In this document: positions 1-7,777 of the stretch, in pieces
Numbering within the stretch: position 1 is the stretch's first letter
Layout: every line of letters begins with the position of its first letter
Assembly (NCBI GenBank): GCA_017522105.1
Contig: JAFXAA010000010.1
Span: 22,978 to 86,977 of the forward strand
Reading direction: 5' to 3'
Origin: Bacteroidales bacterium
GTDB taxonomy: Bacteria; Bacteroidota; Bacteroidia; Bacteroidales; P3
DNA: 64,000 bases
Position numbers and translations under genes: made by a program
Notes under the pieces: model-generated
What the model was told of the DNA's origin: nothing
The model's database searches: none
The model's input: only the letters and a program-made list of their open reading frames with translations

Positions 1-13
1 GAGGAGGCCCTGA

Positions 14-367
14 ATGAGTTGTGAAATAGTAACCTCTCTTGATTTTCTGCGTGAGTTGAAACGGTTGAGCAAACGCTACCGTTCCATCAAACAGGATGTG
101 GAGAATCTTGGTAAAGAGATTGCTGCCAACCCCACCCTCGGCACAGACATGGGCGACGGCATACGCAAGGTGCGCATGGCCATCACCTCGAAAGGCAAAG
201 GCAAAAGCGGCGGTGCGCGAGTCATCACATACAACGTGGTCACACAGGTGCGCGACGACGGACGGGTGCTGCTGGTGACTATCTACGACAAGTCGGAGCG
301 TGACAGTATCACAAAGCGTGAGATAGCAGGCATACTCCGCAGCAATGGTTTGATAAACAAAGAATAA
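14..367 (+). CDS. RelE/HigB-family toxin of a type II toxin-antitoxin pair
   Basis: The 117-residue basic protein has the RelE/ParE-fold pattern: an N-terminal helix pair (TSLDFLRELKRLSKRYRSI), a central strand region (GIRKVRMAI) and a C-terminal strand with VLLVTIYDKSERDSIT. Members usually cleave mRNA on the ribosome and are neutralised by a neighbouring antitoxin. The frame ending in TGA at 11-13 directly abuts this ATG, so an upstream partner, probably the antitoxin, lies outside the window. The lysine-glycine stretch GKGKSGGARV is typical of the Bacteroidales subfamily. The family assignment is from motif reading only; toxicity is inferred. Confidence 0.7.
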   Translation: MSCEIVTSLDFLRELKRLSKRYRSIKQDVENLGKEIAANPTLGTDMGDGIRKVRMAITSKGKGKSGGARVITYNVVTQVRDDGRVLLVTIYDKSERDSITKREIAGILRSNGLINKE

Positions 368-387
368 ACAAACAAATAAATCATCAA

Positions 388-1494
388 ATGAAAACAACAC
401 CGTACACCGACCTTCACATCAAACTCGGCGCCAAAATGGCAGAGTTTGCAGGCTACAACATGCCCATCCAGTACACCACCCTCATCGAGGAGCACAACAA
501 TGTGCGCAACAACGTGGGCGTGTTCGACGTGAGCCACATGGGCGAGTTCCGCGCCAAAGGCCCCATCGCCAAGCACTTCATGCAGTATGTTACTACCAAC
601 AACGTCGAGGACCTCTTCGACGGCAAGGTGCAGTACACCTGCCTGCCCAACGGTCAGGGTGGCGTGGTGGACGACATGCTCGTCTATCGCGTGCATGACG
701 ACGAATACTTCATGGTGCCCAACGCCGCCAATATCGACAAGGACTGGAACTGGATGAGCCAGATTGCCGACAAGATGGGCATGGAGCTCGGCCGCGACTT
801 CGTCAACGAGAGCGAGCAGTGGGCTCAGCTCGCCGTCCAGGGCCCCAACGCCCTCAAGGCCATGCAGAAGCTGACCAGCGAGAACATTGTCGACATGGAG
901 TACTACACCTTCAAGATCCTCACCTTCGCAGGCATTCCCAACATCATCCTCAGCACCACGGGCTACACCGGCGCCGGCGGATGCGAGATCTACATCCCGA
1001 AGGAGAAAGCCATCGAGGTGTGGGACAAGGTCTTCGAGGCTGGCAAGGAGTTCGGCATCATGCCCGCCGGTCTGGGCTGCCGCGACACCCTGCGTCTGGA
1101 GAAGGGCTTCGCCCTCTACGGCCACGAGATGGACGACACCATCAGCCCGCTGGAGGCTCCGCTGGCCTTCATCGTCAAGCTGAAAGCCGAGAACAACAAC
1201 TTCATCAACAAGGAACTCCTCCTCGCCCAGAAGGCCGCCGGATTCAAGCGCAAAGTGGCCGGCTTCGAGATGGTCGACCGCGGCATCGCCCGCAACGGCT
1301 ACGAGGTCTGCGACGCCCAGGGCAACAAGATCGGCGAGGTGCGCTCGGGCAGCCCCAGCCCCAGCACCGGCAAGAACATCGGCACCGCCCTCATCAAGGC
1401 CGAGTACGCCAAGACCGGCACCGAGATCTACATCAAGATCCGCGAGAAACTCCTCAAGGCCGTCACCGTCAAGATGCCCTTCTACGAGGGATAA
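388..1494 (+). CDS. gcvT: Glycine cleavage system T protein (aminomethyltransferase)
   Basis: At 368 residues this has the normal family length. GcvT transfers the methylene group of the aminomethyl-lipoyl H protein to tetrahydrofolate, releasing ammonia. Visible signatures are the N-terminal YTDLHIKLGAKMAEFAGYNM block, GVFDVSHMGE, the GYTGAGGCEIYIP folate-site block and a C-terminal barrel beginning near KRKVAGFEMVDRGIARNGY. Only the T protein gene is here; gcvH, gcvP and lpd are not in the window. It lies 20 bases behind the toxin gene, with no SD-like site, and is closed by a strong hairpin terminator. Confidence 0.96.
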   Translation: MKTTPYTDLHIKLGAKMAEFAGYNMPIQYTTLIEEHNNVRNNVGVFDVSHMGEFRAKGPIAKHFMQYVTTNNVEDLFDGKVQYTCLPNGQGGVVDDMLVYRVHDDEYFMVPNAANIDKDWNWMSQIADKMGMELGRDFVNESEQWAQLAVQGPNALKAMQKLTSENIVDMEYYTFKILTFAGIPNIILSTTGYTGAGGCEIYIPKEKAIEVWDKVFEAGKEFGIMPAGLGCRDTLRLEKGFALYGHEMDDTISPLEAPLAFIVKLKAENNNFINKELLLAQKAAGFKRKVAGFEMVDRGIARNGYEVCDAQGNKIGEVRSGSPSPSTGKNIGTALIKAEYAKTGTEIYIKIREKLLKAVTVKMPFYEG

Positions 1495-1520
1495 ACGCTA
1501 ATTGACGCAATAACAACAAG

Positions 1521-1552
1521 GGGCTTGCACCGGCATTGGTGCAAGCCCTTTT
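1521..1552 (+). terminator. Rho-independent terminator behind gcvT
   Basis: An 11-bp perfect stem (GGGCTTGCACC with GGTGCAAGCCC) closes a 6-base loop and is followed by TTTT. It sits 26 bases behind the gcvT stop. Confidence 0.88.
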
Positions 1553-1763
1553 CGCTTTGGCGCAATCATATGAAACCTGTTTGAAATTAGAAACAGCCTT
1601 GCGACACCCATTTCAGCCGTCCTCCCCAAAGTGAAGTTTGCGAAGGTCAAGGTAAGCATATATAACTCAAGATATCATCTTTTCACCGATATATTCTCCT
1701 TATAAATTTACACACTTTTTTCCATACGGCAAAAAAAGATTTCGCCATGTGAGAAAATGTGCG
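1553..1763. other. Spacer with nothing recognisable except promoter-upstream block
   Basis: AT-rich spacer between gcvT and the DUF1015 gene. No ORF or RNA was recognised. Positions 1715-1753 carry a T-run, a GGCAAAAAAAG run and CATGTG that recur in front of other promoters here (see findings). Confidence 0.5.
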
Positions 1764-1771
1764 TATCTTTG
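1764..1771 (+). promoter_or_regulatory. Bacteroidetes -7 box for DUF1015 gene
   Basis: TATCTTTG fits the TAnnTTTG consensus of the Bacteroidetes primary sigma factor and lies 45 bases before the ATG. Confidence 0.7.
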
Positions 1772-1816
1772 CAGTCTCAAATAATATTAAAAATCAACAA
1801 ATAAAACAGACACAAT

Positions 1817-3082
1817 ATGAGCGTTATCAAACCTTTCAAAGGATTCCGCCCCCCGGTGGACATCGTCGAGAAACTGGCTTCGCGTCCCTACGACGTGCTG
1901 AACTCCGAAGAGGCCCGCGTGGAGTGCGAGGGCAACCCCTACAGCCTGCTGCACGTCACCAAGGCTGAGATCGACCTGCCCAAAGGCACCGACGAGCACT
2001 CGCCTGAGGTGTACCTCCAGGTGGTGAAGAACTACAACATGTTCAAGGACCTCGGCTGGCTGGTCAAGGATGAAGAGGAGAAACTCTACATCTACGCCCA
2101 GAGCATGAACCCCAAGGATGCCAATGCCAAGTGGCAGTACGGCATCGTGGCCTGCGCCTACAGCGAGGACTACGTCAACAAGGTCATCAAGAAACACGAG
2201 CTGACCCGCAAGGACAAGGAAGAGGACCGCATGAAGCACGTCCACATCACCAACGCCAACGTGGAGCCGGTGTTCTTCGCCTATCCCGCCGTGGCCCGCA
2301 TCGACGAGATCGTGGCCAGCGTCACCGCCAAGAAGCCCATCTATGACTTCATCGCCAAGGAAGACGGCTTCGGCCACCGCTTCTGGGTCATCGACGACAA
2401 GAAGACCATCGCCGAGCTCGTTGACATCTTTGACAAGCAGGTTCCCGCCATGTACATCGCCGACGGCCACCACCGCAGCGCCGCCGCCGCCCTCGTGGGA
2501 CAGGAGAAGAAGGAGCAGAACCCCCACCACACCGGCAAGGAGGAGTACAACTACTTCATGACCGTCATTTTCCCGGACAACCAGCTGAACGTCATCGACT
2601 ACAACCGCGTGGTCAAGGACCTCAACGGCCTCAGCAAGGAGCAGTTCCTCAAAGCCGTCGGCGAGAGCTACGAGCTCACCGACATGGGCACCGACATCTA
2701 CAAGCCCGCCAAGTTGCATGAGCACAGCATGTACCTCGACGGCCACTGGTACAAGATGACCGCCAAGCCCGGCACCTACAACGACAACGACCCCATTGGC
2801 GTGCTCGATGTCACCATCCTCAGCAACCTCGTCCTCGACAAGGTGCTCGGCATCAAGGATCTCCGCACCGACAAGCGTATCGACTTCGTCGGCGGCATCC
2901 GTGGCCTCGGCGAGCTGAAGCGTCGCGTCGACAACGGCGAGATGAAGGTCGCCTTCGCCCTCTATCCCGTCAGCATGAAGCAGATCATCGACATTGCCGA
3001 CACCGGCAACATCATGCCCCCGAAGACCACCTGGTTCGAGCCCAAACTGCGCTCCGGCCTCGTGATCCACGAGCTCTGCTAG
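1817..3082 (+). CDS. DUF1015 family protein
   Basis: The 421-residue soluble protein starts with IKPFKGFRPP and carries the family signature YIADGHHRSAAA near residue 212. The N-terminal part includes RPYDVLNSEEAR, where other members also show a PYDV motif. Related archaeal proteins of the same superfamily include SerK-type free-serine kinases, and Bacteroidetes copies are often near serine biosynthesis genes; neither fact proves a reaction here, and no ser gene is adjacent. The gene is monocistronic: promoter at 1764 and terminator at 3116. The ATG at 1817 is used because the conserved N-terminus begins there. Confidence 0.85.
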   Translation: MSVIKPFKGFRPPVDIVEKLASRPYDVLNSEEARVECEGNPYSLLHVTKAEIDLPKGTDEHSPEVYLQVVKNYNMFKDLGWLVKDEEEKLYIYAQSMNPKDANAKWQYGIVACAYSEDYVNKVIKKHELTRKDKEEDRMKHVHITNANVEPVFFAYPAVARIDEIVASVTAKKPIYDFIAKEDGFGHRFWVIDDKKTIAELVDIFDKQVPAMYIADGHHRSAAAALVGQEKKEQNPHHTGKEEYNYFMTVIFPDNQLNVIDYNRVVKDLNGLSKEQFLKAVGESYELTDMGTDIYKPAKLHEHSMYLDGHWYKMTAKPGTYNDNDPIGVLDVTILSNLVLDKVLGIKDLRTDKRIDFVGGIRGLGELKRRVDNGEMKVAFALYPVSMKQIIDIADTGNIMPPKTTWFEPKLRSGLVIHELC

Positions 3083-3115
3083 CGGGTCCTCCCGCCGAGG
3101 GAATTATATGTATAT

Positions 3116-3158
3116 AAAGCAGGCCGCTACGGTAACGTGGCGGTCCGCTTTGTTTTAT
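3116..3158 (+). terminator. Terminator behind DUF1015 gene
   Basis: A 16-bp imperfect stem (AAAGCAGGCCGCTACG paired with CGTGGCGGTCCGCTTT) with a GTAA loop is followed by TTTGTTTT. Confidence 0.85.
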
Positions 3159-3259
3159 TGCTTGTATGATAGTCGTTTATGTACCTATGGGCTTAGCTTA
3201 CCCATACCTGCATAATGGCATCCAGACAACCCACAGACAACAAGCCCTTTAATCGGCAT

Positions 3260-3347
3260 TTCAACGGTACTTCAACGATACTTCAACGATATTTCGACGA
3301 TGCACATCGTGAAGTATCGTCGAAGTATCGTTATACTGTCGTCGAAA
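3260..3347. repeat. Palindrome of eight 11-base words (TTCAACGATAC type)
   Basis: Successive 11-base words run TTCAACGGTAC, TTCAACGATAC, TTCAACGATAT, TTCGACGATGC, then complementary words such as TATCGTCGAAG. The arms 3274-3301 and 3306-3332 are nearly exact reverse complements. The array is exactly 88 bases, with one unbroken 11-base phase through both arms. The rest of 3160-3425 holds nothing else I recognise. Confidence 0.75.
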
Positions 3348-3425
3348 TATGGGGCTTTGAGTGGACTGACAGGCCTGATTGGGTGTTTATGGTTCAGTCA
3401 AACACTTGCGTAAGCCTTGTATATT

Positions 3426-3896
3426 TTATCTGGATTTTGCGTGATTATAGTATGTTACTTTATATTTCAAAGTGTCGGCAAAAAAACGAACAATTTCAAT
3501 ATTATCTCGAACAGCATCCGCATCCAATTGTAATTCGCCTTTGCCAAAAACTTTATCTGGATTTACGTTATGACGTTCGCGTAATAAATTGATAAGATTT
3601 TTTAATCCGTTTGTGGAATTTGTGGAAAATTGATTTGTCATTTCTGGAATCATAAATATAGTGTCAACGGTTTTATCTTCACTATATTTATATAAAGTAT
3701 CCATTTCTATGTGTTGCCATGTTGTAGCAGGAACACGTCCATACACCAATTCTACATTGTGTTTTTGTTGGGGTTGGGGGGTGGTGCCGCCGCCAGAGGT
3801 GGTGCCGCCGTTGTCGGGGGCGGGGGCGTCTTTGGTGCATGCGCCGAAAGCAAAAAGTAATGCGACTGCGGCGCCAAATAATACGTTCTTCTTCAT
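3426..3896 (-). CDS. Hypothetical lipoprotein
   Basis: The 156-residue product begins MKKNVLFGAAVALLFAFGAC, a signal peptide with lipobox AFGAC, then a low-complexity proline/glycine/threonine linker and a domain of about 110 residues that I do not recognise. The ATG at 3896 was chosen because the signal peptide begins there; a longer frame upstream runs into the structured RNA described next. Codon use is more AT-rich than the neighbours. It probably sits on the periplasmic side of a membrane; the function is unknown. Confidence 0.7.
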   Translation of the reverse strand: MKKNVLFGAAVALLFAFGACTKDAPAPDNGGTTSGGGTTPQPQQKHNVELVYGRVPATTWQHIEMDTLYKYSEDKTVDTIFMIPEMTNQFSTNSTNGLKNLINLLRERHNVNPDKVFGKGELQLDADAVRDNIEIVRFFADTLKYKVTYYNHAKSR

Positions 3897-3945
3897 GTTG
3901 CAATAAGTTTTTGTTCTCCGACCCTCCAACGGAACGTTGATATAT

Positions 3946-4187
3946 AACAAAAAGAAAAGGCATGAGGTTATGTGCTCATGTCCGTTGTTATTGAGGTAAC
4001 GCCAATCACCTTTGAAGGAACGGGGTCTAAGGAACATATCTCACGCCTGACGGTATGCTGAGGTTAATAGCATACACATACAAGCGAAAGCATAAATGCT
4101 CCGTCCTCCTTCACGAAACTTGGCGTATTTCAATAACAGGACAGTATCGCAATGCTTTTCTTGCTTACAGCTTTCGCTCTCGAAAGC
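3946..4187 (-). ncRNA. 6S-like structured small RNA candidate
   Basis: Read on the minus strand, a promoter box (4193-4200) is followed by a small hairpin (4187-4170). A long interrupted rod comes next. Its paired blocks are 4152-4160 with 3954-3963, 4139-4143 with 3979-3983, 4130-4137 with 3987-3994 (8 of 8), 4121-4126 with 3999-4004 (6 of 6) and 4100-4112 with 4012-4022. An inner GUAUGCU/AGCAUAC hairpin lies in the apical part, and a U-run follows the outer stem at 3953-3946. One long rod with internal loops, about 200-240 nt, is what 6S RNAs look like. Rfam's Bacteroidales-1 family is an alternative. I did not run a covariance model. Confidence 0.6.
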
Positions 4188-4192
4188 AGGTG

Positions 4193-4200
4193 CAAAAGTA
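4193..4200 (-). promoter_or_regulatory. -7 box of the structured RNA
   Basis: On the minus strand TACTTTTG fits TAnnTTTG. Transcription would begin about six bases downstream, at the first hairpin of the RNA near 4187. Confidence 0.6.
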
Positions 4201-4254
4201 CGAAGAATATTTCATACGGCAAAAAAAATATTCCCACATGTCCGGGAAAAGGTG

Positions 4255-4262
4255 TAGCTTTG
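4255..4262 (+). promoter_or_regulatory. -7 box for ybaN-like gene
   Basis: TAGCTTTG fits TAnnTTTG, 28 bases before the ATG at 4291, and is divergent from the RNA promoter at 4193-4200. Confidence 0.65.
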
Positions 4263-4290
4263 CAGCGCCTTTGGGACAGACGTTGCGAGG

Positions 4291-4665
4291 ATGAAACGAT
4301 ACATATATATAGTATTGGGCCTGCTGGCCGTGGGACTTGGCGCCCTTGGCGTGGTGGTGCCGGGGTTGCCGACGACGCCGTTCCTGCTGCTGGCGTCGTG
4401 GCTGTTCTACCGCTCGTCGCCGAGGCTGCAGCAGTGGCTTCTGGCTTCGTGGCTGGGCAAGTATATACGCGGCTACCAGCGGCGCGGCGGCATGACGGCC
4501 ACGCAGAAGGCCGGTGCCGTGGGCGTGATGGCGGCCATGGTGCTGCTCTCCACCTTCGTGTTCATCCCCGCGGGTTCGGTGGCACGCATCATAGTGCCCG
4601 TGGCCGGTGGCGTGGGGGCGTTGACGGTTATATTCTTTGTGCCTAACGCCAAGAGCGACGAGTAG
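4291..4665 (+). CDS. YbaN/DUF454 family inner-membrane protein
   Basis: The 124-residue protein shows the DUF454 pattern: a first membrane helix (IYIVLGLLAVGLGALGVVVP), the family motif PGLPTTPFLLLASWLF, a short cytoplasmic stretch with LLASWLGKYIRGYQRRGGM, and two further helices (VMAAMVLLSTFVFIP and IIVPVAGGVGALTVIFFVP). Its biochemical role is not established. It starts 28 bases behind its own promoter and ends convergent with the AlkZ-related gene, three bases away. Confidence 0.85.
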   Translation: MKRYIYIVLGLLAVGLGALGVVVPGLPTTPFLLLASWLFYRSSPRLQQWLLASWLGKYIRGYQRRGGMTATQKAGAVGVMAAMVLLSTFVFIPAGSVARIIVPVAGGVGALTVIFFVPNAKSDE

Positions 4666-4668
4666 GCG

Positions 4669-5334
4669 TCAGTCGACAAGTTTTGCTATCTGTTTTTCCG
4701 AGGCCGCGGGCAGCAGCTTGCGCAGGTGGTCGACGATCCGCTGCCGTGACTCCTGCGGCGAGCGGTCGCACAGGCATGCGTCGTGGCCGAAGAGGTGCTC
4801 GGGAGTGGTGAGCAGCGCCCATCCCCATCCGTAGCGGTTGCCGTGGCGGTCGGTGGGGTAGACGAAGTCTTCTGTCACCACGCGGCATGCCGCCTGCAGG
4901 CGTGTCACGTAGCCGTCGAAGCGGCTGCGCATCTTGGGGCCGTCGAAGCCGCAGGCTGAGCGCAGGTCGCGCGTGATCATGCTGCCGTTCACGCGCAGCA
5001 CCTCCAGTATCGTGCCCTCGATGCTCTCCTCGTCGGGCTCCGGATGCAGGTGTCGGCGCCAGTTGCAGAGGTCGGGCCACCACTCCATGGTGACGAAGCC
5101 CGCCTTGCCGCCGAAGAACTTGCCGTAGGCGTAGTGGCCCTCGGTGACCATGGGCCCCTTCCAGTCCCACAGCGGCCAGTCCCATCCCTCGTCGGTCACC
5201 ACATAGCGGCACTCCGGCGCCACCAGCTCATCGGCCGAAAAGCCGTTGATCCCGCTGTCGAGCAGCGGCACGAGCCCCATCTCGTCGATAGCCTCCATCA
5301 GTTCAGGGCATGATGTGATTGTATTCTGTTTCAT
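4669..5334 (-). CDS. AlkZ-related winged-helix protein
   Basis: The 221-residue product resembles the short AlkZ-related proteins of Bacteroidetes, which share the fold of AlkZ/YcaQ DNA glycosylases. Visible features are CRYVVTDEGWDWPLWDWKGP, a winged-helix-like segment EGTILEVLRVNGSMITRDLR followed by RLQAACRVVTEDF, and a tail with ASEKQIAKLVD. Full-length AlkZ enzymes are near 370-400 residues, so the second half is absent and glycosylase activity is uncertain. Start chosen at the ATG 5334; a TTG 15 bases upstream lies in the promoter box. The box ends only four bases before this ATG, so the message may be leaderless. Confidence 0.6.
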   Translation of the reverse strand: MKQNTITSCPELMEAIDEMGLVPLLDSGINGFSADELVAPECRYVVTDEGWDWPLWDWKGPMVTEGHYAYGKFFGGKAGFVTMEWWPDLCNWRRHLHPEPDEESIEGTILEVLRVNGSMITRDLRSACGFDGPKMRSRFDGYVTRLQAACRVVTEDFVYPTDRHGNRYGWGWALLTTPEHLFGHDACLCDRSPQESRQRIVDHLRKLLPAASEKQIAKLVD

Positions 5335-5338
5335 GCTG

Positions 5339-5346
5339 CAAAGATA
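5339..5346 (-). promoter_or_regulatory. -7 box, possible leaderless promoter
   Basis: TATCTTTG on the minus strand is followed by CAGC and then the ATG at 5334, leaving practically no 5' leader. Confidence 0.65.
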
Positions 5347-5377
5347 CAAACTTTATCCGATATTGGCAAAAAAATAC

Positions 5378-5385
5378 TATCTTTG
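5378..5385 (+). promoter_or_regulatory. -7 box for the 5414 operon
   Basis: TATCTTTG lies 28 bases before the ATG at 5414 and diverges from the box at 5339-5346; the two share a 31-base core. Confidence 0.7.
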
Positions 5386-5413
5386 CATGACCGTTTGTAA
5401 AGTTATTATCGTC

Positions 5414-6934
5414 ATGAAACATTGTAAAAGAGTGCTTTCTGTCTTGGTGGCTTTTGCCGCCATGTCCGCCGTTACGGCGCAGACCATCACGTTTTCCCAA
5501 GGGGAAAAGGGCAACAGCGGCGGCTATCAGCCCACGCTTATCAACATCGACAAGGCTGATGCCGACGGCCTTTACTACTCCGTGGAGCCCGACCTCAACG
5601 CCTTCAGCAAGGTGAAGGGCATCCTCGTGCGCGAGGTGGACGTGAACTTCAAGGAGCAGCGCAGCGTGTCAGTGCCCGACAGCAAGGGTGCGCGCATCTA
5701 TCATGTGCAGCGCGACGGGCAGCGCATGCATGTCGTCATAGACCTCTCCGACAAGAAACGCTACGCCATGCGCCATGTCAGCGTAGACCTCTCGTCGTTC
5801 ACCATCGCCGCCGACAGCATGCTGGTGGACGTGGCCGTGGACAAGAAAGTGGAGCAATACGACTGGACGTCGGTGTCGCCTTCGGGCAACCACTTCGCCC
5901 TCGTCTATGCGCTGCTCAACACCAAGAGCGGCGAGGCGCAGGTGCAGGCCATGCTCTTCGACCGCGGTATGCGGTGCGTCTGGTCGCACGCCATGCCGGT
6001 GGCGGCCATCGCTGACATCTTCGCCACCGACGACGGTCGCATAGCCACCGCCGGCACCACAAACGGCGATGAGAAGACCGACGGCACCACGGTGACGTTC
6101 TCCCTCTCCGACGGCCTCGGCACCAGCCAGGGGCGCTACCCGTCGGTCTACAGGCTAGGCAACGTCTCCGTGCTCAACGTCTTCGGCGACAAGGTGCTGA
6201 CCACGGCCCTTGAGACCGACCGTGGCACCGGCTGGGCCGGCAGCTTCACGCTCGGCAGCGCCGTGACCACGGGCACCGTCTATACGGGCTGCACCTCCAT
6301 GCTCTACGATGTCGCCGCGGGGCGTATGGCCGGCAGCGACCGCCACCCCTTCAGCAAGGCCGACGCGCGCGTGTTCTACAACGCCTCGCTGGTGTCAGAG
6401 ATAGCATCGCCCGACATCAACTTCCTCGGTGTCCGCGCCAAGGCGGCCACGCCTGCCGGCGGCGCCGTCCTCTACGGCCGCAGCTGGCTTGAGAAGGTGA
6501 CGCAGCAGTCCAACGGCATGTCCTCGTCGGTGTACTACTACAAGGGCATGATGCTCGTCAATGTCGACTCCACAGGCCGCTTCGTGTGGATGAAGCCCCT
6601 GATGCACGACAACGGCACCAACGCCGACTTCGCCATAAACAAGGAGACCGACATGGTGGCCGTGGGCAACGACCTCTACGTCGTCACCAACGAGAGCCCC
6701 AAGGACGCCGACACCTATGACCCCGACAACGCCGTGCGTCGCACCGTGTTGATGGTGCACGGCGCCATAGTGGCCTACCGCTTTGCTCCCGACGGCTCCG
6801 TCGCCAAACAGAAGCTGGCCACCGACGGCATCAACATCATCATGACGGGCCTTCGTCCGCAGGCGGGGGGTGTCTTCACCTTCGTCTCCGGCCAGCGCAA
6901 GGGCCTTATCTCAGAAATCAAGATAGGCAAATGA
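5414..6934 (+). CDS. Secreted protein of unknown function
   Basis: The 506-residue protein begins MKHCKRVLSVLVAFAAMSAVTAQ, a signal peptide cleaved after TAQ, so it is periplasmic or surface located. The rest looks beta-rich with repeated DG and GN turns, such as SPSGNHFALVYALLNTKSGE and IFATDDGRIATAG, suggesting a beta-propeller-like fold; no named family was recognised. Start chosen at 5414 because upstream in-frame residues cross the promoter. Its last four bases overlap the next gene (ATGA), so it is translationally coupled to the SDR. Confidence 0.7.
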   Translation: MKHCKRVLSVLVAFAAMSAVTAQTITFSQGEKGNSGGYQPTLINIDKADADGLYYSVEPDLNAFSKVKGILVREVDVNFKEQRSVSVPDSKGARIYHVQRDGQRMHVVIDLSDKKRYAMRHVSVDLSSFTIAADSMLVDVAVDKKVEQYDWTSVSPSGNHFALVYALLNTKSGEAQVQAMLFDRGMRCVWSHAMPVAAIADIFATDDGRIATAGTTNGDEKTDGTTVTFSLSDGLGTSQGRYPSVYRLGNVSVLNVFGDKVLTTALETDRGTGWAGSFTLGSAVTTGTVYTGCTSMLYDVAAGRMAGSDRHPFSKADARVFYNASLVSEIASPDINFLGVRAKAATPAGGAVLYGRSWLEKVTQQSNGMSSSVYYYKGMMLVNVDSTGRFVWMKPLMHDNGTNADFAINKETDMVAVGNDLYVVTNESPKDADTYDPDNAVRRTVLMVHGAIVAYRFAPDGSVAKQKLATDGINIIMTGLRPQAGGVFTFVSGQRKGLISEIKIGK

Positions 6935-7770
6935 ACAAGCATAAGGTAATACTCGTCACTGGTGGCAGCAGCGGCATCGGTTACGAGGCCGCGCAGCGCC
7001 TTGCCCGCATGGGCCACAAGGTCTACGCCGCCGCGCGGCGCACGGCCCTCATGGAGCCCCTCGTGGCCGACGGCGTCACGCCGCTGGCCCTCGACGTCAC
7101 CGACTTCGCCTCGCGCCGCCAGTGCGTTGACACAATCCTCAAGGCAGAAGGCCGCATCGACGTGCTGGTCAACAACGCCGGCTACGGCTACTTCGGCGCC
7201 GTGGAGTGCGTGCCCCTCGACGACGCGCGCCGCCAGCTGGAGGTCAACGTCTTCGGCCTGGCCGAGATGACGCGCCTCGTGCTCCCCGCCATGCGCGCCC
7301 AGCGCAGCGGCCGCATAGTCAACATAGCCTCCATCGCCGGCCGCGCGGTGTTCCCCTTCGGTGGGTGGTACAACGTCAGCAAGTACAGCGTCGAGGCCCT
7401 CAGCGACGCCCTCCGCATGGAGCTCAAGCCCTTCGGCATCAAGGTGGCCATCATCGAGCCCGGCTGCATCAAGACCGACTGGGGCATCATTGCCGCCGAC
7501 CACCTCGACGAGTGCTCGCGCGGCACGGCCTACGAAGCCGCCGCCCACCGCGAGGCCGAAGCCATGCGCTGGGGCTACACGGGACCCTACATGTCCTCGC
7601 CCTCCATCATAGCCCGCGCCATAGTGCGCGCCGCCACGTCGCGCTGTCCGCGCACACGCTACCGCCTCGGGCGGTTCGCCTTCAGCGTCAGCGTACTGCA
7701 CCCCCTGCTTCCCGCCCGCTGGTGGGACGCCTTGGTTTGCGGACTTATGTCTGTGAAAGTAAAAAAGTGA
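6931..7770 (+). CDS. SDR family oxidoreductase
   Basis: The 279-residue protein has the classical short-chain dehydrogenase signature: nucleotide-binding GGSSGIGYEAA at residues 10-20, NNAGYGYFG, the catalytic serine in IVNIASIAG and the YNVSK Tyr-Lys pair. Members reduce or oxidise carbonyl/alcohol groups with NAD(P)H; the substrate cannot be read from sequence. The C-terminal region (SRCPRTRYRLGRFAFSVSVL) resembles the long-tail SDR group related to retinol dehydrogenase-like proteins. It overlaps the upstream secreted protein gene by four bases and is followed seven bases later by an MscS channel gene. Confidence 0.88.
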   Translation: MNKHKVILVTGGSSGIGYEAAQRLARMGHKVYAAARRTALMEPLVADGVTPLALDVTDFASRRQCVDTILKAEGRIDVLVNNAGYGYFGAVECVPLDDARRQLEVNVFGLAEMTRLVLPAMRAQRSGRIVNIASIAGRAVFPFGGWYNVSKYSVEALSDALRMELKPFGIKVAIIEPGCIKTDWGIIAADHLDECSRGTAYEAAAHREAEAMRWGYTGPYMSSPSIIARAIVRAATSRCPRTRYRLGRFAFSVSVLHPLLPARWWDALVCGLMSVKVKK

Positions 7771-7777
7771 TACAATA

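Noticed and set aside
3215-3592. 125-residue open frame on the plus strand
   Set aside because: It crosses the 11-base palindrome and runs antisense to a lipoprotein gene with a clear signal peptide.
3897-4037. N-terminal extension of the 3426 lipoprotein
   Set aside because: It would place a long basic segment before a good lipoprotein signal and lies inside the structured RNA.
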